64,000 nt of DNA from contig JAYESD010000008.1 of NCBI GenBank assembly GCA_036927565.1, positions 115,490,279 through 115,554,278 of the forward strand. Reading direction: 5' to 3'. The stretch's first letter is position 1. Each line of letters begins with the position of its first letter. A program made the translations under genes and the position numbers. The notes below the pieces were generated by a model. It was not told the origin of the DNA and searched no databases. It saw only the letters and a program-made list of their open reading frames with translations. This DNA comes from Tuctoria greenei (lineage: Eukaryota; Streptophyta; Magnoliopsida; Poales; Poaceae). Below, piece after piece: positions 46,271-58,578 of the stretch.

Positions 46271-47113
46271 TATCGGTACCCTGCGTACCGGGTACTCCTT
46301 AATACTGCGAAGAGTATAAAGGTGTTCTACCCGTCAGAGTTAAAAGACTCCTCGGGTCCCACAATGCCACATTGCACCGGACCTGCTCCTCTCATATGGG
46401 TAGCTCCTGGATCAACGCGTGTAAAGGAAAACCAGAACTAAGATCCTAACAAAGGAAAGCTCCAGTGCCAACATGTGTACAATGGACCCGGAGCTAACAC
46501 CCAGCAGAGAGAAGCTCAGGTGCCGACACGTGTACAGTAGCCCCGGACCTAACCTCCCATAAGGGAAAGCTCCAAAGCTTTTACATGTGGAGCCTACGGA
46601 CCGTCATCAATGCGTACACTGGAAAATCTCCTTCAGCATGAGGCATCAAGTGTAATTAAAGTGGCATTTACAATATGTAATTACATTTTGTTAATGCTGT
46701 ATTAACGACACACGATCAAGAGAGCTATTAATAGGGGTAACACAACCATTAAGGCACATTATCACACTATTAATCATTCTTAATACTCTTTAGACATTGT
46801 ATTAGGTCATTAAATACGCCAGGGCCACATGTCAGGCCAAGCAAGCTTTGTAACGCTTAGTCCTTAGAACTATAAAAGGGCTGTACCGCACGAACTCAGG
46901 GCACATTCTGTTCAACCTGATCCCAGCTGACCAGCTCGCAATATAGCAACACAAACTCCATGGAGTATGGTGTTACGCTCAGGCGGCCCGAACCACATAA
47001 ATCTCTGGTGTCATCATCTTGATCTTGATCTCTGCGTGCCCCAACCACAAAAGAACCTCCGCGGGCTGCTTCTTAGCGGGTCCGGGGGAAGTGTCGTAGC
47101 AAACACTTCAACG
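46271..47113 (+). repeat. Tat 3' LTR (843 bp)
   Basis: Begins TATCGGTACCCTGCGTACCG (TG changed to TA) and ends CTTCAACG (CA changed to CG). It aligns with 34341-35182 throughout. The TATA box TATAAAAGGG is at 46871-46880. Confidence 0.9.
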
Positions 47114-49193
47114 GCCATCATCTTCTTCATGAACAGAACCTAGACGACCAAAACACAAGCCGCCGCCATTTTACGACCATCGAGACTGCCACACAACCGA
47201 TAGGTTTTACGGTTCAGATTTTACATTAAAAGTTATCCTACCATTTGAACAAATCAAGTCCCAACCTAATTTATTGTGTCTCACTGTACCGCCGTGGACT
47301 AGTCCGGATCTGTGCGGACTTGTCCGATCAACTTTTTGGTCCAGAGCGGACTAATTCGGCCCACTGCAGACTAGTCCAGTATTTAAAATTTCAGCAACTT
47401 CTAATTGTCACAAGAACCACTATAATTGACTTAAAACTTACATAAGGACTTGAGAACAAATTGAAGCTAATTCGTAAATAATAGTAGTGGATTAATAGCA
47501 TGTATTACAACATAATTACCTCATGCATATAGATCATGGCATATTGATTAATATATGTGCATTATATTAATTGCATTGTTGTTGGTATGTATATGTGCTT
47601 GATTGCGAGTAGACGGTTCACTCAATAGGTTACAATCGAGAAGCGAAAATACAAGGATATTCATATGCAAGACTTTGATTTGATTGAGCATCAAAGTGTG
47701 GAATATAAAGGCAAGTGTCCTTGACCATTTTGATTATGTTTTCAAATGTTTTGTTTACAAAACTGCATGCTTGCGTCAAATTGATGGGAAACCTATGATA
47801 GGTGTTTACTAGACTTTTATACCCATCCTTGTCACTCGAGATATATTGTAGAGAATTAGGAGGAGTATTTTCCAATTTTGCTTCGCTTAACTTAATTGGG
47901 ACTGGGATTAACTAAATGAATTAATTATGAAGTATTGAACATATGAGTTGTGTCAATTGGTGATAATGAACCTTTAGCAACATGGAACATAGGGATCTAA
48001 GCAAGTCGGTTATGTGGAATGGATTGGAAGGATTTTGTGGTTTTGCTTGCTTTAGATCTAAGGACCAGTTCGTGGAGCGACCACCCAAGATTTAAGTGCC
48101 CCCACGGGGCCAAGTATGGGTATGGCTTAGCTGACTAATTATTGTATTGCCAGTATCGTTCGAATCATAATGAAGGCTCTGGGAATGGGAGTCAGTTGGG
48201 TTTTCTTTAGTGGCAGGACTGCCTTGGGATCCAAATGGCACAAGAGGGGACCCTTGGATGGTTCTTGTCAGTTGGAGACATCACCTCCGATGAAACCTCT
48301 GTGGGTCCGCACATGCTGGTAATCACTTTGTAAAGGCTATTTTGTGATTTCGTGGCCACACACCAACGAAAGTGTGAGACGGCATAATTGAGATTCCTTA
48401 GTCACGAAAATGTGGTGAAATCACAGACTTGTGGGTAAAGTGGTGCAACCTTGGTAGAGTGTAAAACTATCACGATAGCCGTGCTCTTAGTTATGAGCAA
48501 CATGTACCCTCACATGATTAGAGTTATGGACCTGAATATGGAATATTGGCTGGAATAGAATGGGAATTAGAATTGGGATATGGATTTGGTAATAATGATT
48601 AAGTTGAACAGTTATGAGTTGAATATGAATGGTTACGGATGATTATAGATGGTTATGGTTATTATGTCAGATGGTTATTGAATGGATGGTGATGGTATAC
48701 GATGGAACTGGATATGGCATTGTTGGTTATTTGGGCCATGATGGGATTTGACCTCACTTAATGATCATCATATCACATTTTAACAGTTTTGAATGTACTT
48801 TTCCGCAGTTACCCATTATTATTCATCCTTGTTTAAGCTAAATGTCATACTTTCCCACACTTGTTGAGTACGACATGTGCTCACCCTTGATATTCCCACA
48901 TTAATTTAGTAGCAATTGATAATTTGGAGTATCCGGAAGACTATGAGGAGTACTAGGCGTACATATTACCGTCAAATTGCCTGTGGAGATGGTGTCTACT
49001 TGCGCTTAGTTTTCTACCGCAATGTTATTACAGTTTGTTTTCGAAGCTATTTGGATACTATAGTAAGGTACTATTTATTATTCGAAACATGGTTTTATCT
49101 GCTTATCGTTTGTGATGTCTCGTGTATGTGTGTTGAACATCCTGGGCACACATATGCGTCACACTTGGTTCATCCTCAGAATCGGGTGTCATA
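47114..49193 (+). repeat. gypsy solo LTR, second part
   Basis: Continues the LTR begun at 33116 after the Tat insertion. It carries GGACTAGTCC-type motifs at 47297-47372 and ends GGGTGTCATA. Its last 2 kb is homologous to the LTR at 49471-51632, for example in the CATCCTGGGCACACATATGC and CACTTGGTTCATC phrases near the end. No gene lies within it. Confidence 0.8.
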
Positions 49194-49470
49194 GTTTAGT
49201 TATTGTTGATGATTTTTCACGAGTTACGTGGGTATTTTCCTTGTATGATGAATCATAAACTCAAGGTATCCTCTAGAAGATCCTGAAGAGGGCTCAAAAT
49301 GAATTCTCTGTGATAATGAAGAACATAAGGAGTGACAATGGAACATAATTCAAGAATACCCACGTTGAAAAGTACCTTGATGAAGAAGTAAGGCACGATT
49401 TCTCAGCACCCTATTCTCCTAAAAAATGGGATGGCTAAGAGAAAAAATCGAACACTTATTGAGCCGCCGT
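49194..49470 (+). pseudogene. SIRE integrase, continuation after the nested insertion
   Basis: LVIVDDFSRVTWVFSLYDES, MKNIRSDNGT, HDFSAPYSP and NGMAKRKNRTLIE are the copia integrase core, including the second catalytic Asp. The segment continues exactly from the NKYG ending at 33115. It stops after RTLIE at about 49470, where gypsy LTR sequence begins, so the downstream RT is lost. Confidence 0.88.
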
Positions 49471-51632
49471 TTGGAAGAGAAGCTCTAGCCGCAAGGAAAG
49501 GAGGAGAAGGAAGAGAAGGAGGAGGAAGCAGAGGCAAGTAAGACCATTGTCACTGCTGCGTCTTCTTTATCAACCCTTCACTATCATCATCTACGTCTAC
49601 ATCATGTTGCTCCTTCATTGTCAACGGATCTAGATCCCAAATTCGCGTGTCATGCTCAATCTACGATTGTTGAACCGTTGCGCTCATGCTCATGGTAAAT
49701 ACCCTAGATCCAAATTTCCGCGTCAATTTCGACACCTACTCAAATCAAGCCATGCCCTAACAAGAAAGTTTGCAAAACCCTGGACCACGTCGGACTAGTC
49801 CGGTCCAGCAGCAGACTTGTCTGGCTCGTGCATACTTGTTAGCCCCCCATTGCAGACTAGTTCAGTGTTTGAATTCAATCTCTAGAACATCTACCAATTC
49901 TCCAAAAATGACCTGAAACCCATGTAAAAACATAAAACCAAGTTGGACACAGTTAGTGAGCAATAGTAGTAACTTGATAACATGTATTACACCATAATCA
50001 CCTCCGTGCACATCATGGCATATTGTTTAATATATGAGCATTTATTGATTGCAATAATTGTTTTGCATGCGCGTCTCATGAAATAGAAGGAAACACTCAA
50101 GAGGGTACATACGAGGACATTCAACACCAGAACTTTGAAACACTTGATCCAAACCAGTCACCGGAGCTAGGCAAGTGCCCTTGAACATATTGATCCCATT
50201 TTTTAAATGTTTTATTTTGAATGTGCATGCTTGTGTCAATTTGATGAGAAAACCCATGAGTAGGAGTTTACAAGACTTGTATGCCCTACTTTGTCTCTCA
50301 GGGTGTACTGAAGAGAGTCGGGAAGGGTGTTTTACATTTTGCCTCGCATTACTTAATTGGGAGCAGGACGAACTAAATAATTGATTATGAACTTTTGATC
50401 ATGTGAACTATGTAAGAAGATGGTAATGACTCTTAGCAATATGGAACCTAGGGATCTAAGCAAGCCGGTTTTGTGGATTGGGTTGGATGGTATGGTGGTT
50501 TTGCTTGCTTTAGATCTAAGGACCAATTTGTGCAGCCGCCACCCAGGATTCAACAGTGCCAACACAGGGCCATTATGGGTGTGGCTTAGCCGATTAATTA
50601 GGTGTATTGCGAGCATCGTTCAGATCATTTTGGAGGATCGAGGAATGGGAGTCGCTTAGGCTTGCAATGTGGCGGGACTGCCCTGGGATCCGAATGGCAC
50701 AATAGGGGGCCCTTTGATGGATGTGCTCAGTTGCGATACAACACCTTTGGTGAAAACCTTAGTGGGTCTGTACATGGTGGTAGTCCCTTTGTAAAGGCTA
50801 TTTTGTGATCTTTTGGCCAGATACCAACGGAAGTGTCAAGAGGCATAATTGAGATTCCTTAGTCACCGAAGGGTGATGAAATTACAGACTTATGGGTAAA
50901 GTGGTGCAACATCTGCAGAGTGTAAAACTGTCATTATAGTCATGCTCCTTGTCATGAGCAATGTGGACCCTCGCATGATTATAGTTATGGACTTGAGTAT
51001 GTTGGTTAATGACTGAATTGGAATTGGGTTATGCATTCGGTTGGTTAATTGAATACGGATGAATATGGACAATTGTGGATGGTTAGGATTATTGATGTCG
51101 GTTGATTATCGATGGTTCAGATTGGTAAATGATGAGCCGCACTTGGTATATGTTTGTTATTGGGTTATGTTGGGATTGACAAAGCCTGGTAAACTTAAGT
51201 CTCATTTTAACTTTTATGAATGAAACATGCTTTTATGCAATGAACCATTTGTATCATCCTTGTATAAGCTACTTGTCATAATTTTCCACACTTGCTGAGT
51301 ATGACATGTACTCACCCTTGCTATTCCCACGTTAATTCATCTACAGGACACAATTGGGAGTACCCTGAGGATCACGTGGAGTACTAGGCGTACGTTTTAC
51401 CGTCGACTGCCTGTAGAGCTAGAGTCTGCTAGCTGCTTAGATAATTTCTGCTGCAATATTAAATAGATACTGTCATTTGAGACAATTTGGATTATTGTAA
51501 TAAGGTACTATTTACTATTCGTGATATGAAAATAATCAGAATATCGTTTGTGATGCACTCATGTATGTGTGATAAACATCCTTGGCACACATATGCATCG
51601 CACTTGGTTCATTCTCGAAATCGGGTGTCGCA
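49471..51632 (+). repeat. gypsy 5' LTR, truncated at its start
   Basis: Ends GGGTGTCGCA at 51632, directly before the primer site. It shares long collinear phrases with 47114-49193. One exact GGACTAGTCC (about 49793) and several variants lie at 49790-49865. It has no TG start; sequence begins abruptly after the SIRE integrase. No gene is contained. Confidence 0.8.
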
Positions 51633-51635
51633 AAT

Positions 51636-51648
51636 TGATATTAGAGCC
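51636..51648 (+). other. primer-binding site (tRNA-Met type)
   Basis: TGATATTAGAGCC resembles TGGTATCAGAGCC, the initiator tRNA-Met complement, with two transitions. Confidence 0.7.
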
Positions 51649-51919
51649 ATATTGACTGTAGGACACAAGCCTAGGTAGAATGGACACCACATACCACTTA
51701 GCGCTTCTCCATTCTCAAATTTACCTGTTTCTACACTTATTTAGCTTTTTCTAGTCATATTTTTGGAAAAATGTGTGGTTTTGCTAATGTTGCATTTTTA
51801 CCTCTTTTCCCTTTTCTCGCACGCCCCATTATCTTATTTTATGGCTGCTGCAATTTCGGATTTATATTGCACTCTTCTCTAATGTCCTGATGTTTTCTCC
51901 ATAGGTGCCTACCACTAGG

Positions 51920-52868
51920 ATGACAACACGTAAGAAGGGCTCGCCTGCCACCTCTTGGAAGCAAGCTTAGGCTTAATGAGGATCCGAAAGACCCGGTTCC
52001 AGAAGAGGAGGAAGTGAACTCTCCTGCCAAAGAAGTTGAACATGAACACTCCAAGGAAGATCCAGAAGAGATGGAGCCTTATGAGGAAGATGAACCACAC
52101 GAGGATAACCAGGAGGAAGAGCCCCATGAGGTTTAGCTGCAGAGAGGTGACAAGGAAAATGAACCCGCAGCTCAGGAAAATGAACCCGCACCTAATGAAT
52201 TTGAAAAAGAGGATAAGGGTCCAGTTTTCTGTTTTGGTCAAGAATTTTGTTCAGATGGAACCGAAATAGGATATGCGGCCAATGAGTTGAAGGAGTTTCT
52301 TGACCTTTGCAATTTACACCCGGAGTACTATGTTAAAAGAATTCTTCGCTTTGGACGTGAAGAATAAAAGGCTCAAGTTACTATCCTCGCTAAGGAAATT
52401 GTTGTCACTCGGCACTTTGCGTCCACATGGAGGGCCACCAGGGAGCACGCTGTTGATGACGTTGCTTGGGATGCACTCACCAGACTGTGTTACTCCTATC
52501 GCGAGCAGCTTGGAGGCACTAGCTTTGCGCTACCCACGTTGCAAGAGTGGACGACGGAGATTATTAGGACACAACAAGGAGCTCAATCCAACTCTCTCGC
52601 CATTGACAGATCTCAAAGGATGCCTGTGAAGCTGGGAAATTGTTATGCAGATGCCCTGGAAGAGATAGGCTACCTCCACAAGAGATTGTACATCATGGAG
52701 AAGCAAGAGGAGATCCGTGCCAGCGCAAAAACCAACGGTGTGTCAAGTTCACCAACACCTACATGGGTGACCAATTCACCTTGGTGTGCGCCCGTTTATG
52801 ACTCACCGCATCCGCCGCCTTCGTCGCCTCATAGCCAAAACAGCCATGGCTCCCACAATTATGGTTAG
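51920..52868 (+). pseudogene. extra ORF upstream of gag in the gypsy element
   Basis: A roughly 310-codon frame precedes gag. After a short basic start (MTTRKKGSPATS, one frame shift near 51960) comes a strongly acidic region (EEEVNSPAKEVEHEHSKEDP, EEMEPYEEDEPHEDNQEEEP). A globular part follows with VFCFGQEFCSDGTEIGYAAN, CNLHPEYYVKRILRFGREE, FASTWRATREHAVDDVAWDA and LGNCYADALEEIGYLHKRLY. A Ser/Pro/His-rich tail ends at 52868. Stops occur near 52136 and 52364. I do not recognise a family. Its position between primer site and gag, and its length, suggest an accessory protein of this element. 52869-53168 is non-coding. Confidence 0.6.
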
Positions 52869-53168
52869 GTCCCATATTGAGAAGTTGTGAAGATGCTTCG
52901 ATCGTAAAGCAATAATTAGTGTGGTGTGCTGAATTTTTCTACGGGTTGTGCTTGTGTACTTGGTGTGAATTGTGGGACGCTTCGGCGGTTGTCCACTTAC
53001 GCACATAGTAGGGAGATGTGGGATGCTCCGGCACTTGTCCACATCCTCATATAGGAATATATTAATAAAGGAGTTGCTTAGTTTATACACCTTAATATAT
53101 ATAGTTTAGGGACGTTTTTTTCTTTCAAATCTAAATTCTTCTGTCTCGTACTCTTTTCCCACCCATAG

Positions 53169-54249
53169 ATGCCGAGGGTAACCCGCAACCACAGGAACAC
53201 CAGTGGTGATGATGACAATGGGAAGGCCCTGAGAATATCAACCTTGGAGCCGATGCAAGCAACCTTGAGCGCCTCTTGGCTATGCAAAATCAGCTCATGC
53301 AAATCATGATGCAAATATTAGGACAGCTGCAAGCAAATAACATGAACAACCTCAACCACATTCCTGTACCCCCACCGCCGCCACCACCGCCTCACAATCG
53401 ATAAGGAGAGTTTATAAGGACCAAACCGCCTACTTTTGCAAAAGCCAATGACCCAATGGAAGCTGATTATTGGCTGAAATCTAATTAGAAAAAGCTTGCT
53501 ATTGTTCAATGCAAACCGGGAGAACATTCCTTTTGCATCCAATCAACTAGTTGGAGCAGCCTTAGAATGGTGAGAAGCTCTTTGCAATGCCCATACTAAT
53601 CAAGAGAGAATCACTTGGCTGAATTCAAAGATAGTTTCCACTCACCTATGTGCCTGAAGGAGTTATGATACTAAAGAGGCAAGAATTTGAGAGTCTCAGG
53701 CTAGGGAAAATAAGTGTGAGTAAATACCTTAATAAATTCACAAAGTTGTTGATGTATGCTCCAAAGGACATTAATACAGACCGCAGGAAGCAATATTTGT
53801 TCATGAGGGGTATGGATAATGAGATTCAAGTTCAACTGCTCAGTTGTGATTATGCAAACTTCTATAAGCTAGTTGACAAGGCTATTGTGGTGGAGAGCAA
53901 GGTCTATGAGATATAACAAGATGGGAAGAGGAAGATGTCATATTAGGGACAGCCACAAGGAAGCAATGTTTGCCCCCGCTATACACCGCCCAGTGCACAA
54001 TATTACAACACATCTGCCCCAGCTTTTCACCCAGCTAATCCACCCCGCCCCAATCAGCTATCGCAGCAATGCCCTCCCATGCAAACACCTCACTTACCAA
54101 TGCTGCCTGCTCCTCGTCCCAACATGGGCGCCTATGCTCCAAATCAGCCTCGCCGCAACCTTTTTGGCGCTACTGGTAACAAGACATGTTATACTTGTGG
54201 TCAGGTACGACATTTTGCCAATCAGTGCCCAAATTCAATAAAAGGATAG
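53169..54249 (+). pseudogene. gypsy gag
   Basis: Starts MPRVTRNHRNTSGDDDNG. After a one-base shift it reads NLERLLAMQNQLMQIMMQIL and a poly-proline hinge (VPPPPPPPPHN). The gag core begins KPPTFAKANDPMEADYWLK and continues with PEGVMILKRQEFESLRLGK, KYLNKFTKLLMYAPKDI and QYLFMRGMDNEIQVQLL. A Pro/Asn-rich region leads to the zinc knuckle CYTCGQVRHFANQC at 54187-54228. Frame changes near 53210 and 53590-53640 and several stops inactivate it. Confidence 0.85.
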
Positions 54250-55902
54250 ATGAACAAAGCTCCAAGGCAGAACCCCAGGACAAATGGAGGAGCAGCACAG
54301 TGAATCGTGGACTGTAGAATTTCACTTGTGGCAAGGTAAACCATGTCTCTACTGAGAAGGCTCAACAAGATGATTATGTCATGATTGGTATGCTTCTCAC
54401 AAACTCTAACCCAACAACTTATTATTTTATTCTGGAGCATCTCATTCACTCATCCCATCAAAGTATGTTGCCAAGTATAGTATACTGATATCTCATCTCA
54501 AGTACACTATGTTGGTTTGTTCCCCTAGAGGGGAGATGAGGACAAATATAGTATGTCCAAAAGTAAATCTTAAAACAAGGGGATAGATTTCCTTGCCAAC
54601 CTCATTGTTCTGAATTCCCATGGAATGGACATAATACTTGGAATGGACTGGCTAGAAAAGCATAATGGGGTGGTTCAGTGTGCCATAAAGACAGTACAAT
54701 TGAAAAATAGTGAGGTAGTGAGTATAGAATTCAAAGCAACTCAACCAACGACTGGAAGGACAATGCTAAACCATGTGGAAGGTGTGACATTAGAGGAAAC
54801 CTCCGTTGTTTGTGGGTATCCGAAAGTGTTCCAGGAAGAGTTGCCAGGTATGCCACCAGATCGTGACATCGAATTTGTCATTGACTTATCGCCTGGAATT
54901 GCATCTATAGCTAAGAGGCCATATAGAATGCCTACAAATGAACTAGTGGAGCTCGAGAAGCAGATTCAAGAGCAGCTAAAGAAGGGTTTTATACGCCTGA
55001 GCTCATCACCATGGGAGCCCCAATGCTCTTTGTAGATAAGAAGGATGGATCTCAACGGATGTGCGTGGATTACAGGTCTCTCAATGAGGTGACGATCAAG
55101 AATAAGTACTCATCGCCCCACATAAAGGATTTGTTTGATCAGATGAAGGGAGCTTGAATTTTCTCTTAATCTACCTTCGATCCGGATACTTCCAGCTAAG
55201 AATTTGACCTTCGGACACGCCCAAAACAGCTTTTCGGACATAGTATGGGTCGTAAGAGTACACCGCTATGTCATTTGGGTTGACGAATGGGCCTGCGTAC
55301 TTCATGTACCTCATGAATAAGGTCTTCATGGAGTACATGGATCAATTCGTCAAAGTGTTCATTGATGATATCATGGTATTCTCGAGAAGTGAAGAAGAGC
55401 ATGAAGAGCATTTAAGGCCGACTTTGCAAAAACAATGAGAACACTAGTTATATGCCAAGTTCAACAAGTGCCAATTTTGGTTGAGAGAGATATCATTCTT
55501 AGGCCATATATCTTTGAAGGAGGAGTATCTGTTGATACAGGAAAAGTAAGAGATGTATTGAAGTGGGAACCCCCACATAATGTGAAGGAGATTCAGAGTT
55601 TCCTAGGAATGGTTAGGTATTATCGCCGATTCATCAAGGAATTCTCTAAGATAGCAAAGCCCATGACTGATCTACTAACGAAGGAAAACTGTTCAAATGA
55701 CTCAGGCTTGTCAAGACAGTTTTGAGAAGTTAAAGAGGAGGTTGACTACTGTGCGAGTACTGGTACTGCCAGATGTGAGCAAAAGCTTTGACGTGTATTG
55801 TGATGCTTCTAGACAAGGACTTGGATGTGTATTAATGCAAGAAGGACAAGTAGTATCTTATGCATCCAGGCAACTGAAGAAGCATGACTCGAGTTATCCT
55901 AC
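54250..55902 (+). pseudogene. gypsy protease, RT and partial RNase H
   Basis: Protease is recognisable near 54420-54470 (YSGASHSLIPSKYVAKY), where the catalytic Asp codon appears as Tyr. MDIILGMDWLEKHNGVVQC opens the RT region at 54625. It continues with PDRDIEFVIDLSPGIASIAK and VDKKDGSQRMCVDYRSLNEV, and the catalytic block FIDD is at 55358-55369. RFIKEFSKIAKPMTDLLTK follows. RNase H starts SFDVYCDASRQGLGCVLMQE and breaks off after HDSSYPT at 55902. There are several frameshifts. It is typical gypsy pol, inactive. Confidence 0.88.
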
Positions 55903-56149
55903 TGTTGGTATATCTTAACACCACAGATCATCTCCGATGAGACATGAGATCTACAAGTGCACGAATGATACCGTTGTAGCGTTTCACCAAAGATTATTCC
56001 CAAGGTTATCGTATTTATCCAAAAGGAAAGCGGTGAAGTAAAGTAAACACTATTCTTAAGATCAAGTTATAGGGTACTAAGTATTTATCAGAACAGAGAT
56101 AATATGACAATAGTGGTAGTGTGACACACACCTAAGCAATCTACTCTAA

Positions 56150-57069
56150 GGATGTGTTTGGTTGGGAGACAAAGTGGGATGGGTTGATTCCATCCCTGTT
56201 TTTTGGGATGGGACAGTCCTATTTTTTGTTTGTTTTGAGGGATAGGACAATCCTTGTTTTTCGTTTGATTAGAGAGATAATGTGGGATGAGAATGAACGC
56301 CGTCATCTACTCAGTTAGCTGCTTGTCACTCGAACATTTTATCAAACACGTTGCCGGCGGGGTGGAGGAAGGATCCACACATGATGGCTAGGCAATGCTA
56401 AGGTCAAGCTCAGCAGGCTAGAAGCAGGACTCACACAACTGGGGGAAGGATAAAAAAGAACAGCATCGAGAGGAAGAAGTCACAACAGCAGCAGCAGCGC
56501 GCACAACGTTCTTCCTCAAAAAGGGACAAATCCGTGCGGCAGGCACCAGGCACTTGCCCTTGGCAGCCAGGCACTCCTGCACGCTGCCGCTGGTCACCAG
56601 CAACCGGTAACTTCCTCCAGTGCTGCCGGCTAGGCACGAGGTGCATGAGGGCGAGCATGCTACTCTGGGCCCGGCGGAGCTTCACATGACGGGCAACCTC
56701 CTCCACTGTGTCAGCGATGTTAATCTTGCTCCCGTTGGAGATAGTGTGGATAGCTCATCTTCTCGCATCTGCTGGGAAGTGGCTGCAGCACCCACAACTG
56801 GGTCGAGGTCGAGCTCGATGTGGTGGAACAAGAGCGTGAGGAACAGGACGAATCCAGAGAGGCAGAACTCACAACTCAGCGACGGAAGTTCACGGCGCAG
56901 AAGTGGGATGGATCGGTCCAGTTGATTTTGGGTGGACGGGTCAGTACCGGATTTGAAGCGAATATTCAATTTTTGGAATGACTTCATCCCACTTGTCTCC
57001 CAAACAAACACCATTAGAAGTGGGATCCCCCCATTCCATCCCACTTCGTCCCACCAACCAAACGCACCT
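56150..57069. mobile_element. Harbinger/Tourist-like element, 920 bp, non-autonomous
   Basis: The termini GGATGTGTTTGGTTGGGAGA and TCCCACCAACCAAACGCACC (then T) are imperfect inverted repeats. The element is flanked by TAA at 56147-56149 and 57070-57072. Terminal words (TGTTTGGTT, GTGGGATGG) match the MITE at 17473. The interior is GC-rich with overlapping ORFs of low information. No DDE transposase is seen. Confidence 0.75.
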
Positions 57070-58578
57070 TAAGGGTAAGGTTGTCCTAGTGAGGGTTAAG
57101 CTACAAGGTGGAGCTACTCCTACTGTGCTCTTTTACTCATATAAATAGCCTACTAGAGTACATATGAATACACTAATGGTGAATACTAGGGCTTAGTGGT
57201 CCAACATATGGGGTGCGGGATTACCCCTGACAACATCAGGACGATTCCTGCCTCGAGCCTGTGGCATAGCTGAATGTGGGTATTATGAAGGATGGACAGG
57301 GCTGTGACCACCTGCCGGCTACCCCTACAACCCGTGGGTCCACGATACATCCAACACTATTTAACTATCCAAGCATCATGCTTACATGTTAAGTAAATAC
57401 CTTAAGAGTGTGAATACAAATATCATCCTAAGGCAACGACTACTCTAAACATCATTGAACCAATGTTGGGACCAAGCACAAACATATTCATATTAACATA
57501 ATCATATTAATACCTAAATAGACTATAGTGGTGTATGATGTTTATGATAACAAGATATGAACATTATGAATATATCATAACAACATCTACACTTAGAATA
57601 TACATGGACTCCACACTGAAACAAGAAATGCTTTGCCTAAGTATATGAATAAATAAAGTATAATAATGATATTATTATAAAGTATAAAGTCAAAAATAAA
57701 AGAAAAGATACATGAGCCATACCAATTTGGACATGGAACTAGAGGCTTCTCTCTTCAGCCTAACCTCCACTAAGAACTAAGAGAGCACTAGTGTAATACA
57801 AGAGAGAATGCTTGAGTGGTGTGTGAAGTGAAGTTAAGACCCCCCCATTTATACAAAGAGTAGAGGCAGTTCCTGCCACCAAAAGAGCACGAATTAGTCT
57901 CCATCCCTATAAGTTCACAGCAGGGAGTCAACATGTGGAAGCTGACCGTGTTTGGCGCCACAACGAGGTCGACCGACCTGGTCATGGCACCAATCACGGT
58001 GTGCTTCCTCCAGGTGGCTAACAGGTGGGTCCTCAGAGCATTTTAGGGCTCTACACCATTGGATGCCCTCAGATACTTTTGTAGGTGGGCCATTTGATCC
58101 ATTTGCTGCCACATGTCAGCGTCGGATCGGTTGGGAATGGTGGTGGTCCGGGCCTTTTATAGACAAGGCTAGACGCCTTACAAGTGGGGTCCCAGGGCCC
58201 GACAGTGGTCCCAGGGCGATCTTATCCTAAAGGTCTAAGGCTTCTTTCGTATGCTGCGTCTGACCGCGCATTGAAGACTTGCTGTCTTACCGCGTCGGTC
58301 GCCAATGGCTAGGCGTAGTCATTGATGATGGCAGGGAACGTCCCATCTATATTGTCGCCGTAAGCTACCCACTTGGCGGTGTGGGGTAGGCCTGCATCGC
58401 CTTCACTGCGATACGAGTGGACGCAGTGGTACCTCTCAAGAGGCATGTGCTGCACCTGTACGCCTGGGGAAGGTGTGCGCCTTCGATGCGTGACTTGACA
58501 TGATGCACCGCCGTTTACTCTTTAGGGCCCACGGCTCATTGCAAGTCGTGGAACACACTCCAGCTCCAGATCCCACAT

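Larger units (their letters stand above)
34341..47113 (+). mobile_element. Tat-lineage Ty3/gypsy retrotransposon (12.8 kb)
   Basis: Two LTRs (34341-35182 and 46271-47113) flank gag-pol in gypsy order (protease, RT, RNase H, integrase). A second RNase H domain and a 5-kb stretch between integrase and the 3' LTR, with an antisense ORF, are also present. That architecture is the Tat/Ogre lineage (family knowledge). The flanks GCTGT and GCCAT are a decayed target duplication. LTR divergence is roughly 10 percent by eye over the first 350 bp. Many stops make it inactive. It sits inside a gypsy solo LTR. Confidence 0.9.
49471..55902 (+). mobile_element. Ty3/gypsy element of the solo-LTR family, 5'-truncated LTR, 3' end lost
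   Basis: An LTR lacking its start, then a primer site, an extra ORF, gag, protease, RT and the beginning of RNase H follow on the plus strand. The element is interrupted at 55902, in the middle of RNase H, by a reversed Tat-type LTR. The LTR begin and end motifs (TGTGACACCC, GGGTGTCGCA) and the Met-type primer suggest the Tekay/Del group, but that placement is inference. Confidence 0.8.
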
